The position numbers and the translations under genes are program-made. A stretch of 18,417 nt of DNA from JBEKVE01 sp049514335 (lineage in GTDB: Bacteria; Actinomycetota; Acidimicrobiia; Acidimicrobiales; UBA8190). The stretch spans positions 1-18,417 of the forward strand of contig JBEKVE010000047.1 in the NCBI GenBank assembly GCA_049514335.1, read 5' to 3'. Shown here in pieces: positions 7,841 to 14,504 of this stretch (position 1 is the first letter of the stretch; each line of letters opens with the position of its first letter). Below the pieces are notes generated by a model. It searched no databases and had not been told where the DNA came from. It saw only the letters and a program-made list of their open reading frames with translations.

Positions 7841-8437
7841 GTGAAACCGGTCACGGTCGTGAGTGGTCGGGCCGTCCCCCTCGACCGATCGGACGTCGAC
7901 ACCGACCAGATCATCCCTTCGGACTGGCTCAAGCGCGTCGAGCGCACCGGATTCGGCGCCGGGCTGTTCTCGGAGTGGCGCGATGCGCGTGACTTCGTGC
8001 TCAACCAGCCGCAATTCGCCGGGGCCGCCATCCTGGTGGCCGGGCCCAACTTCGGTACCGGGTCGTCGCGCGAGCACGCAGTCTGGGCTCTGATGGACTA
8101 CGGCTTCGAGGCCGTCGTCTCACCGCGCTTTGCCGACATCTTCCGCAACAACTCCACCAAGCAGGGCCTGCTGCCCGTGGAGGTCGAGGACGAGCTGGGG
8201 CGTGCCCTGCTCGATGCCGTGGCAGCCGATCCCTCCCTGGAGCTCACCATCGACGTCGCCCGTCGGACGATCGAAGCTCCGGCCGTCGGCCTGGCCGGGT
8301 CGTTTCCCCTTGACGACTTCACCCGGGAACGACTCCTCAACGGATGGGACGACATCGGTCTCACCCTCCGCCACGAGGACGACATCACCGCCTACGAGCG
8401 GTCGCGGCCCGACTGGATGCCCACCGCGTCGGCCTGA
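7841..8437 (+). CDS. leuD: 3-isopropylmalate dehydratase, small subunit
   Basis: Swivelling-domain partner of LeuC. The 198-aa length is normal. Motifs are DRSDVDTDQIIPSDWLKR near residue 14, GPNFGTGSSREHAVWAL near 67, and SPRFADIFRNNSTKQGLLPV. The start is GTG 7841 with GAGGG 7 nt upstream. It is last in greA-leuC-leuD; a GC-rich imperfect hairpin lies about 60 nt past the stop. Confidence 0.95.
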   Translation: MKPVTVVSGRAVPLDRSDVDTDQIIPSDWLKRVERTGFGAGLFSEWRDARDFVLNQPQFAGAAILVAGPNFGTGSSREHAVWALMDYGFEAVVSPRFADIFRNNSTKQGLLPVEVEDELGRALLDAVAADPSLELTIDVARRTIEAPAVGLAGSFPLDDFTRERLLNGWDDIGLTLRHEDDITAYERSRPDWMPTASA

Positions 8438-8498
8438 CGTCGCCGGGTCGGGACCACCCTCCACGACACGACCACGAGCGCGACCGACCGCCGATCGA

Positions 8499-8526
8499 CG
8501 GGACCGGTCGACCGGTTCGGTTCCCG
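8499..8526 (+). terminator. Possible hairpin after leuD
   Basis: CGGGACCG pairs with CGG-T-TCCCG (8 pairs, one bulged T, 11-nt loop). Inside it lies the perfect 14-bp palindrome ACCGGTCGACCGGT (8503-8516). No T run follows. It could terminate greA-leuCD or be a protein-binding palindrome; the sequence does not decide. Confidence 0.3.
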
Positions 8527-8706
8527 CCACCGAGATGCCCGACCGAGATCACCGTCCGAGATCTCCGAGCCAGATCTCCAACCGCATTCCCCATGTAGCT
8601 CCCGGGCTCGACCGTCTGCGCCGGGCGCGCGTTCGAACGAGCGCCTCGAGTTGGAGTGCGGAGTAGGGTCCCATCCATAAGGTCTCACAGACAGGGAGGT
8701 CGGCCC

Positions 8707-9123
8707 GTGCTTAGGGGATTCAAGAACTTTCTGATGCAAGGTGAGTTGATAGTCATTGCTGTTGGCCTGGTGGTTGCGCTCGCCTTCAGCACACTGATCA
8801 AGGCGTTCACCGACTCGGTCATCACGCCGTTGGTCAATGCGGCCGAAGGCGGGGGGAAGACGTCTGAGGGTTTGGGATGGACCATCAATGGCCAGCGAAT
8901 CGACCTGGGGTCTTTCATCTCGGCCATCGTCTACTTCCTCATCTTCATGGCAGTCATCTACTTCGTCCTCGTTGTTCCCTTCCGTTCGTACATGGCCAAG
9001 CACGGGACAACCGTCTTTGGTCCTCCGGCGGACACCAAGACCTGTCCGGAGTGCCTCTCCGACGGCCTGCCCCTGGCAGCGAGAAAGTGCAGTCACTGCG
9101 CCAGTCTGCTGCCCACCACCTGA
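8707..9123 (+). CDS. mscL: MscL-family mechanosensitive channel with zinc-ribbon-like tail
   Basis: Pressure-gated channel for release of solutes on osmotic downshock. 138 aa. The N-terminal amphipathic segment (MLRGFKNFLMQGE) leads into TM1 at about 13-33. A short periplasmic loop (to about 66) follows, then TM2 at about 69-91 ending in PFRSY. The C-terminal tail carries C113, C116, C128 and C131 in a CxxC-11-CxxC arrangement, as in zinc ribbons, where E. coli MscL has a helical bundle. I chose GTG 8707 because GGGAGG lies 7 nt upstream; the frame is open further upstream but without family similarity. TAnnnT boxes at 8664 and 8678 are candidate -10 elements without a good -35. Monocistronic, convergent with leuA. 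Confidence 0.9.
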   Translation: MLRGFKNFLMQGELIVIAVGLVVALAFSTLIKAFTDSVITPLVNAAEGGGKTSEGLGWTINGQRIDLGSFISAIVYFLIFMAVIYFVLVVPFRSYMAKHGTTVFGPPADTKTCPECLSDGLPLAARKCSHCASLLPTT

Positions 9124-9428
9124 GGATCCTGACTGACTTGGGAATGGAAGATAACGGGCGATGCGTGAATGCCTTCGGACCATCTGTTGAAGGGCTCGGG
9201 GGTGGTGTCGAGGCGCCGACGTGCGATCTGTGGCCCGCGGGACGACGAATGTGAAGGTTGGCGGAGGCCACCGGGAACTGCATCGTCGGACGATCTTGTC
9301 GAACCTCCGCACGCGGGAGGCGACGCCCTGTGTCGTCCAATCACACCCTGCACGTATGAGGGACGCACCCGCTGCTCGCTACCCTCAGGGACACGCCACC
9401 CGCAGCTAGAGAGCGCGCCGCCGGACTG
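9124..9428. other. Intergenic region between convergent mscL and leuA
   Basis: About 305 bp with no gene I can support. It contains short open frames without ribosome sites or protein character and no clear T-run terminator. A 5-bp stem (CGGAC/GTCCG, 9422-9438) holds the leuA stop codon in its loop. No tRNA, repeat or mobile-element end is evident. Confidence 0.5.
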
Positions 9429-11066
9429 TCACGGTCCGATCTCGACGTCGCGTTCTTCGTTGCGGGCCCGGATGCGCACCAGGCGGTTGACCGCGGCCAG
9501 GTAAGCCCGCGCTGACGCCTCGACGACGTCCGTGGACACTCCCCGACCAGATACCTTCAACCCGTCGTCCTCGAGCTGGACGACCACGTCGCCCAACGCG
9601 TCCACACCTCCCGTCACGGAGGACACGTTGAATCCGATGAGCCTCGACTCCACTCCGGTCGCCGACCGGATGGCCGTGCACGCAGCATCGATCATGCCGT
9701 TGCCCTCGGCCGACGCCTCGACTTTGTCCCCAGACCTGCTCACGACCACACGCGCCCGTGGCATGCCGACCGTGCCACCCGCCACCTCGAGCGCCTCGAG
9801 CTGGAACCCTTCCACCAGGTCCTGTCCGAGCTCCTCGGCCACGATGGCCTCGAGGTCCGCCTCGGTGATCTCGACCTTGCGGTCGGCGAACTCCTTGAAG
9901 CGGGTGAAGGCCTGGTTGAGGCCGTCCCCCTGGATGTGGATTCCCATCTTGTCGAGCGTGTTGGCGAAGGCGTGCCGGCCGGAGTGCTTGCCCAGCACGA
10001 TCTGGCGGCCGACCTGTCCGACGGTGGCGGCGTCGATGATCTCGTACGTCGAACGGTCGGCCAGGACCCCGTGCTGGTGGATGCCCGACTCGTGGGCGAA
10101 GGCGTTCCGACCGACCACCGCCTTGTTGTACTGCACGGGATACCCGGTGAGCCGCGCCACGAGCCGCGAGGCGCGGGCCAGCTCCTCGGTGCGCACCGTT
10201 GTGGTCACGCCCGGGAACTGGTCGGATCGGATCTTCAGCGCCATGACCACCTCTTCGAGGGCGGCATTTCCGGCTCGCTCGCCCAGGCCGTTCACGCACA
10301 CCTCCACCTGGCGTGCGCCCGCCTGCACCCCGGCGAGGGTGTTCGCCGTGGCCAGCCCGAGGTCGTTGTGGCAGTGGGTGGACAGGAGGTAGTCACCGGG
10401 CACCTGCTTGCGGATGTGCTGGAGAAGGGCACCGAAGTCCCACGGAATGCCGTAGCCGACGGTGTCGGGGATGTTGAGGGTGGTGGCCCCGGCCTCCACC
10501 GCGGCGACGAGGACCTCGAGCATGAAGTCCATGGGGGTCCGGGTGGCGTCCTGAGGGCTGAACTCGACATCGTCGGTGTGCTCGCGAGCGCGGGCCACCC
10601 CACCCCTCGTCTCGGCCAGCACCTGCTCGCGCGTCATCTTGAGCATGTGCTCCATGTGCTGGGGACTCGTCGAGATGAATACGTGGATGCGGGCGCGGGC
10701 GGCGTCGCGCAGGGCGTCCCAGCACCGGTCGACGTCGGAGAGTTGGGTACGTGACAAGCCGCAGATGGCAGGGGCGTCGGCCTGGTTGCCGACGCTGCGG
10801 GCGATGGCCTGCACGGCCTCGAAGTCACCCTGGCTCGCCACCGGGAAGCCGGCCTCGATGTAGTCGACCCCCACCCTGGCCAACTGCTCGGCGATCTCAA
10901 GCTTCTCGGCCGCGTCCAGGGAGATCCCCGGAGACTGCTCGCCGTCGCGCAGGGTCGTGTCGAACACGATGAGGTGCCCGGGGTCGGTGCGCAGTTCGCC
11001 CGATGCCCGGGGGGCGGGGGAAGGCAACGCCGACGGTGCGGCGTTGGGGGTGGGCCTCTTGCTCAT
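9429..11066 (-). CDS. leuA: 2-isopropylmalate synthase
   Basis: Condenses 2-oxoisovalerate and acetyl-CoA, the committed step to leucine. 545 aa with the HMGL-like barrel: FDTTLRDGEQSPGISL near residue 33, STHCHNDLGLATANT with the HxH metal ligands, and NGLGERAGNAALEEVVMAL. The GRHAFANTLDKMGI linker leads to a C-terminal LeuA allosteric domain where leucine would bind. I chose ATG 11066 (MSKRPTPN): GAGG is 8 nt upstream, whereas the in-frame ATG at 11072 is only 2 nt from it. The Pro/Ala-rich first 25 residues are a poorly conserved extension. It stands alone, away from leuBCD, behind its own Leu-rich leader, attenuator and tandem repeat. Confidence 0.95.
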   Translation of the reverse strand: MSKRPTPNAAPSALPSPAPRASGELRTDPGHLIVFDTTLRDGEQSPGISLDAAEKLEIAEQLARVGVDYIEAGFPVASQGDFEAVQAIARSVGNQADAPAICGLSRTQLSDVDRCWDALRDAARARIHVFISTSPQHMEHMLKMTREQVLAETRGGVARAREHTDDVEFSPQDATRTPMDFMLEVLVAAVEAGATTLNIPDTVGYGIPWDFGALLQHIRKQVPGDYLLSTHCHNDLGLATANTLAGVQAGARQVEVCVNGLGERAGNAALEEVVMALKIRSDQFPGVTTTVRTEELARASRLVARLTGYPVQYNKAVVGRNAFAHESGIHQHGVLADRSTYEIIDAATVGQVGRQIVLGKHSGRHAFANTLDKMGIHIQGDGLNQAFTRFKEFADRKVEITEADLEAIVAEELGQDLVEGFQLEALEVAGGTVGMPRARVVVSRSGDKVEASAEGNGMIDAACTAIRSATGVESRLIGFNVSSVTGGVDALGDVVVQLEDDGLKVSGRGVSTDVVEASARAYLAAVNRLVRIRARNEERDVEIGP

Positions 11067-11100
11067 CGCCATGTCCTCACTCTCGTCACGTTCGGGATGC

Positions 11101-11178
11101 TGCTGTCCTGTGCTGCTGTCCTGTGCTGCTGTCCTGTGCTGCTGTCCTGTGCTGCTGTCCTGTGCTGCTGTCCTGTGC
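11101..11178 (-). repeat. Six perfect 13-bp tandem repeats in the leuA 5' leader
   Basis: TGCTGTCCTGTGC (minus strand GCACAGGACAGCA) is repeated six times without a mismatch. The array lies between the attenuator terminator (11225-11257) and the leuA start, in the predicted untranslated RNA. Each unit carries AGGA on the mRNA strand. Thirteen is not a multiple of three, and the frames running through it have no credible start, so it is not a protein repeat. Confidence 0.95.
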
Positions 11179-11224
11179 TGGTCGATCGGTGCGGTTGTGT
11201 GTCGAACTGGAACCGTGCGCTGCC

Positions 11225-11257
11225 AAGAAGAAACCCCCTGGCCTGAGGCACAGGGGG
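11225..11257 (-). terminator. Attenuator terminator of leuA
   Basis: Minus-strand CCCCCTG pairs perfectly with CAGGGGG; inner bases GCC and GGC can extend the stem. The tail is TTTCTTCTT. It lies 31 nt after the leader stop and about 160 nt before the leuA start. The tail is T-rich but interrupted, so termination may be moderate. Confidence 0.75.
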
Positions 11258-11262
11258 CGGAT

Positions 11263-11288
11263 CGGCGAGCGCGATGGGGCGCTCGCCG
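11263..11288 (-). promoter_or_regulatory. Leader hairpin abutting the Leu leader stop codon
   Basis: CGGCGAGCG and CGCTCGCCG form a perfect 9-bp stem around an 8-nt loop, starting on the base after the TGA stop of the leader peptide. The arrangement matches that of the leuB operon leader (hairpin at the stop codon, then terminator). Confidence 0.7.
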
Positions 11289-11330
11289 TCAGGTAAGGAG
11301 CAGGGTGTCGATGTGGAGGGGCGAACGCAT
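11289..11330 (-). CDS. Leu-rich leader peptide of leuA (13 aa)
   Basis: ATG 11330 opens MRSPLHIDTLLLT, ending in TGA. Four of 13 residues are leucine, three consecutive (CTG CTC CTT); CTT is rare in this DNA. A 9-bp hairpin starts right after the stop, followed by a terminator and then leuA. This is the pattern of leucine-sensing ribosome-mediated attenuation. GGGGAGG ends 2 nt before the ATG, short for a Shine-Dalgarno. The predicted promoter suggests a nearly leaderless transcript. Confidence 0.82.
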   Translation of the reverse strand: MRSPLHIDTLLLT

Positions 11331-11339
11331 GACCTCCCC

Positions 11340-11368
11340 ATCGTGTCAAAGGATCGCGTCCGGGTCAA
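11340..11368 (-). promoter_or_regulatory. Predicted promoter of the leuA leader
   Basis: -35 TTGACC (11368-11363), 17-nt spacer, -10 CACGAT (11345-11340), then 9 nt to the leader ATG. A second perfect TTGACA (11349-11344) overlaps the -10 region but has no matching -10 box. The geometry is identical to that before the leuB operon leader. Confidence 0.55.
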
Positions 11369-11407
11369 GGACACACCGGGACGCGAGCCGTCGTGCCAAC
11401 GGCGATC

Positions 11408-11413
11408 TACGCT
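11408..11413 (+). promoter_or_regulatory. Predicted -10 box of the 69-aa gene (leaderless)
   Basis: TACGCT fits TAnnnT and ends 7 nt before ATG 11421. No -35 box or Shine-Dalgarno is evident, so a leaderless transcript is likely if the gene is real. Confidence 0.4.
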
Positions 11414-11420
11414 CCGCACC

Positions 11421-11630
11421 ATGAGAAGGGTCACCCGCGGCATCGGTCGGCTCGTGCTCCGGGCCGGCGTCGCCGCCGTGGTCGTGGCTGTCGGTCGGGC
11501 GGCACTGGGCCGGCTGACGAAGGCCCCGGGCGAGGGCCTCCGGGGCGGCAGCTTCGACACATGGCCGCCGGTCCCCCCGGCTCCCGGGCGCCAGCCACCG
11601 AACGGATCGGCGCTCCCCGTCGACGGCTGA
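11421..11630 (+). CDS. Small hypothetical membrane-associated protein (69 aa)
   Basis: Function unknown. The basic N-terminus (MRRVTRGIGRLVLR) is followed by a short hydrophobic stretch (about residues 15-25, GVAAVVVAVG) and an Arg-containing amphipathic segment. The C-terminal half is Pro-rich with FDTWPPVPPAP near residue 45. Small actinobacterial proteins ending in a WPPVP-type motif come to mind from memory only. The start is ATG 11421, preceded by a TAnnnT box at leaderless distance. It is divergent from the leuA leader, with 90 bp between the two ATGs. Two GC hairpins without T runs lie within about 80 nt of the stop (for example GGCCCC/GGGGCC at 11655-11669). A spurious frame is possible. 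Confidence 0.55.
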   Translation: MRRVTRGIGRLVLRAGVAAVVVAVGRAALGRLTKAPGEGLRGGSFDTWPPVPPAPGRQPPNGSALPVDG

Positions 11631-11851
11631 GGCACCGACCGGAAAGCCAGTGTCGGCCCCGGCGGGGCCCGCCGAGCCCGACGGATGGCTCGGTCGTGGC
11701 TGGGAGGAGTTCCCCCGGCGGGCCCGACCGGGGCGAGGTCGGTGCCAACGTCCTCGTCGGGAACTGCGTCAGGTCGTCCGTCGTCCAAATCGCCGCGGTG
11801 CCGCACCGGTCCCGCCGCACCCAGCGAGGTGCGTTCGGCGAGGAGGGGCAC

Positions 11852-12910
11852 ATGGGCGAGGTCGGCAGGCGCACGGTGAAGACGCGAATCGTGGTGGGAG
11901 CCGTCGCCGTGGCGCTCGTCGGTGCCACGGTTCTGGGGCGCATCCTGATCGGGGGTACGGCGCCGGCGTCGACCGTCTCGGGTCGATCGGTCCCATCGAC
12001 ACCGTCCATCCACGTCGCCCAACACGCTGGGCTGGGCGCGGTGGCATCGGGCGTTGAGGGCGTCCCCACCATCCCGGCGAGCGGTTCCGGTGTGGCGGGG
12101 ACGCCGGCGGTGGCGTCGAGCGCCGGCGACTCGGGCGCACCCTCGGCCTCGAGCCCCTCGGGTGCTGCACCCTCGACCGTCGCCCTCCCCGCCGTTCCGG
12201 TGTTTCCCACCACTCCCCAGATCGTCCGCACCGCCACGGTCGACCTCAGGGTGGGAGCAGGCTCGGTGCGCCGGACGCTCAACGACATCACGACCCTGGC
12301 CAGCGCGGACGGGGGGTACGTCGAGAGCTCGTCGATGACCGGTGGGACGACCGGCCATGGTCCGGTGTCGGGGAGCATCGTCATCCACGTCGTCGCCGTC
12401 GACTTCGGCACGGCCATCTCTGCGCTCTCCGCCGACGGGCGCGTGACGAGCCAGGAGATCGCCGGCAAAGACGTCACCGACGAGGTAGCGGCCAACGACG
12501 GCAGCCTGGAGGTGCTCCAGCAAGAGGTCGCCCTCCTGGAGTCCAAGCTCGCCCAGGCCGGCACCATCGATACCTTCCTCCAGATCGAGGACCAACTCTT
12601 CCCGGTCGAGAACCAGCTGCAACAGCTACAGAACGAGCAAACCGTCCTTGAGGGTTCGGCTGCGCTCGCCACCATTACGGTCGGTCTGACCGCCCCCGTC
12701 CTCCCGCCCGCGACAGCGCCGGCCGAACACGCCAAGGCCGACGCCGTCGTGAAGGCATGGCACTACCTCCGGCACAACTCCCTGGCTGTGCTGGACGGCC
12801 TCGCCGTGGCCGCCGGCTGGCTGCTCCCCGCCGTCGTGCTGGCGGCAATCGTGTGGCTCGTCGCCAGCCGCCTTCGGCGTCGTCGGCGTCACGCCGTCAA
12901 CCCCGCCTGA
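11852..12910 (+). CDS. DUF4349-type membrane-anchored protein
   Basis: Cell-envelope protein of unknown function, 352 aa. An N-terminal signal anchor lies at about 12-32. A Ser/Ala/Pro/Gly-rich spacer spans about 36-120. The DUF4349-like domain at about 122-282 includes RTATVDLRVGAG, SADGGYVESSSMTGG and VDFGTAISALSADGRVTSQE. A coiled coil occupies about 213-268 (IEDQLFPVENQLQQLQNEQ). A C-terminal TM at about 316-339 is followed by a basic RRRRRR tail, which should face the cytoplasm and leave the domain outside. The start is ATG 11852 with AGGAGG about 6 nt upstream, the best ribosome site in the window; the frame is open upstream but low-complexity. The family assignment is recognised by pattern, not searched. 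Confidence 0.82.
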   Translation: MGEVGRRTVKTRIVVGAVAVALVGATVLGRILIGGTAPASTVSGRSVPSTPSIHVAQHAGLGAVASGVEGVPTIPASGSGVAGTPAVASSAGDSGAPSASSPSGAAPSTVALPAVPVFPTTPQIVRTATVDLRVGAGSVRRTLNDITTLASADGGYVESSSMTGGTTGHGPVSGSIVIHVVAVDFGTAISALSADGRVTSQEIAGKDVTDEVAANDGSLEVLQQEVALLESKLAQAGTIDTFLQIEDQLFPVENQLQQLQNEQTVLEGSAALATITVGLTAPVLPPATAPAEHAKADAVVKAWHYLRHNSLAVLDGLAVAAGWLLPAVVLAAIVWLVASRLRRRRRHAVNPA

Positions 12911-13030
12911 CGTCGCCACTCGAGCGCCCCGAACGGCTCCAGCGCCGTCACGACCCCACCCCGGGTTAAGGTCCAGGCGCCGGATGCGGCGTCGAAGGCG
13001 ATCGCGCCCAACGCAGGGGGACAACCCGGG

Positions 13031-14491
13031 GTGACGAGACCACTCGAACGAGCGAGTTACCGGCTCACCTTCGTGACCCTTCTCCTCGGGGTGACGGCGT
13101 ACTCGCTGCTGCAGTCGCTCGTCATCCCGGCGTTGCCCACGATCCAGCACGCGCTGCACACCTCGCAGAACACGGTCACCTGGGTCGTGACCGTGTATCT
13201 GCTGTCCGCCTCGATCTTCACGCCCATCATGGGCCGCATCGGTGACATGGTGGGGAAAGAGCGCATGCTGGTCGCCACGCTCGCCGCACTGGCGGCCGGC
13301 TCTGCTGTGGCGGGCCTCGCACACTCGATCGGTGTCCTCATCGTCGGTCGGGCCATCCAAGGAATCGGTGGAGGCGTCCTACCTCTCTCTTTCGGCATCA
13401 TCCGCGACGAGTTCCCCGTGGCGAAGGTTCCCACTGGCGTGGGGATCATCGCCGCCTTGACAGCGGTCGGGGGCGGCATCGGCCTGGTCATCGCCGGCCC
13501 GATCATCTTGCACCTCGACTTCCACTGGCTCTTCTGGTTCCCCCTGGCGATCATCGTGATCGCCACGATCTGCGCCCAGCTCTTCGTTCCGGAGTCCCCC
13601 CTCCGCACGCCCGGACGCGTCAGCTGGACGGCGGCAGTCCTCCTGTCGGGGTGGCTCGTCGCCCTGCTGCTCGGGGTGAGCGAGGCACCGAGCTGGGGTT
13701 GGGCCTCGCTCAGTGTCCTCGGTCTTTTCGCCCTGGCCCTGCTCCTGGCGGGCGCTTGGGTGGCGGTCGAGCTGCGTTCACGCCAGCCACTCATCGACAT
13801 GCACATGATGCGCGTGCCGGCGGTGTGGACGAACAACGTGGTGGCATTTCTCTTCGGCGTGGGGATGTATTCGGTGATGGCGTTCCTCCCCGAGTTCCTC
13901 CAGACGCCGACCTCCGCCGGCTACGGCTTCGGAGCGGGCGTGGTCCAGTCCGGCCTGTTCCTGTTGCCGCTCACCGCCGCCATGTTCGTCTTCGGGCTGC
14001 TGGCCGGAAGAATTGCCGCCCTCGTGGGATCGAAGGCCGCTCTCGTGGTCGGGGCCATCGTGTCGTGCGCGGCCTACGTCAACCTGGCGCTGGCCCACAG
14101 CCACCGGTGGGAGATCTACCTGGCGAGCACCCTGCTGGGTGTGGGACTGGGACTGGCGTTCTCGGCCATGTCGAACCTGATCGTGCACGCCGTGCCACCC
14201 GCCCAGACCGGCGTGGCCAGCGGAATGAACGCCAACATCCGAACCATCGGCGGTGCGGTGGGGGCAGCGGTGATGTCGAGCATCGTGACGTCGACGCTCC
14301 TTCACAGTGGGCGGCCGGCGGAATCCGGCTACACCGACGGTTTCCTTTTCCTGGCAGCTGTGACGCTGGCGGCCGTCATCGCCACGCTGTTCATTCCGGC
14401 CGCTGCCGACGTCGCCGATGGCCCGGGCGAGGAGCACATGGCGCATGCCGAGCTGGCGATCATCGCGGGAGGCACCGTCACCGAAGGGTGA
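13031..14491 (+). CDS. MFS transporter, DHA2-like (probably drug/metabolite exporter)
   Basis: Proton-coupled efflux permease of the major facilitator superfamily, 486 aa with roughly 14 hydrophobic segments, as in the DHA2 family. The loop 2-3 motif A appears as GRIGDMVGKERMLV near residue 70. The antiporter-type motif region GVLIVGRAIQGIGGGVLPLSFGIIRDEFP follows near 102-130. The N-terminus begins LTFVTLLLGVTAYSLLQSLVIPALPTI, and ASGMNANIRTIGGAVGAAVMS lies in the C-terminal half. The start is GTG 13031, with AGGGGG about 10 nt upstream. A TAAGGT at 12967-12972 is a possible -10 box. Convergent with the thioesterase gene, 13 nt between stops. Substrate unknown. Confidence 0.9.
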   Translation: MTRPLERASYRLTFVTLLLGVTAYSLLQSLVIPALPTIQHALHTSQNTVTWVVTVYLLSASIFTPIMGRIGDMVGKERMLVATLAALAAGSAVAGLAHSIGVLIVGRAIQGIGGGVLPLSFGIIRDEFPVAKVPTGVGIIAALTAVGGGIGLVIAGPIILHLDFHWLFWFPLAIIVIATICAQLFVPESPLRTPGRVSWTAAVLLSGWLVALLLGVSEAPSWGWASLSVLGLFALALLLAGAWVAVELRSRQPLIDMHMMRVPAVWTNNVVAFLFGVGMYSVMAFLPEFLQTPTSAGYGFGAGVVQSGLFLLPLTAAMFVFGLLAGRIAALVGSKAALVVGAIVSCAAYVNLALAHSHRWEIYLASTLLGVGLGLAFSAMSNLIVHAVPPAQTGVASGMNANIRTIGGAVGAAVMSSIVTSTLLHSGRPAESGYTDGFLFLAAVTLAAVIATLFIPAAADVADGPGEEHMAHAELAIIAGGTVTEG

Positions 14492-14504
14492 GAGAAGGCG
14501 CCGG

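Noticed and set aside
6202..8049. Minus-strand 615-codon frame opposite leuC
   Set aside because: Mirror frame of leuC/leuD with biased Gly/Arg/His content and no motif.
8620..8660. tRNA-like GTTCGAA T-loop
   Set aside because: The flanking 5-bp arms (GCGCG and GAGCG) do not pair, and no acceptor or anticodon stem can be built.
9124..9428. Short plus-strand frames between mscL and leuA
   Set aside because: No ribosome site, no hydrophobic or domain pattern, and mutually overlapping frames of similar low quality.
11101..11178. CRISPR-like array
   Set aside because: The units are 13 bp and directly adjacent with no spacers; no cas genes nearby.
11063..12622. Minus-strand 519-codon frame running through the leuA leader and repeats
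   Set aside because: It would read the 13-bp array as a 13-residue repeat and run antisense to the DUF4349 gene; composition is non-protein-like and it overlaps the attenuator.
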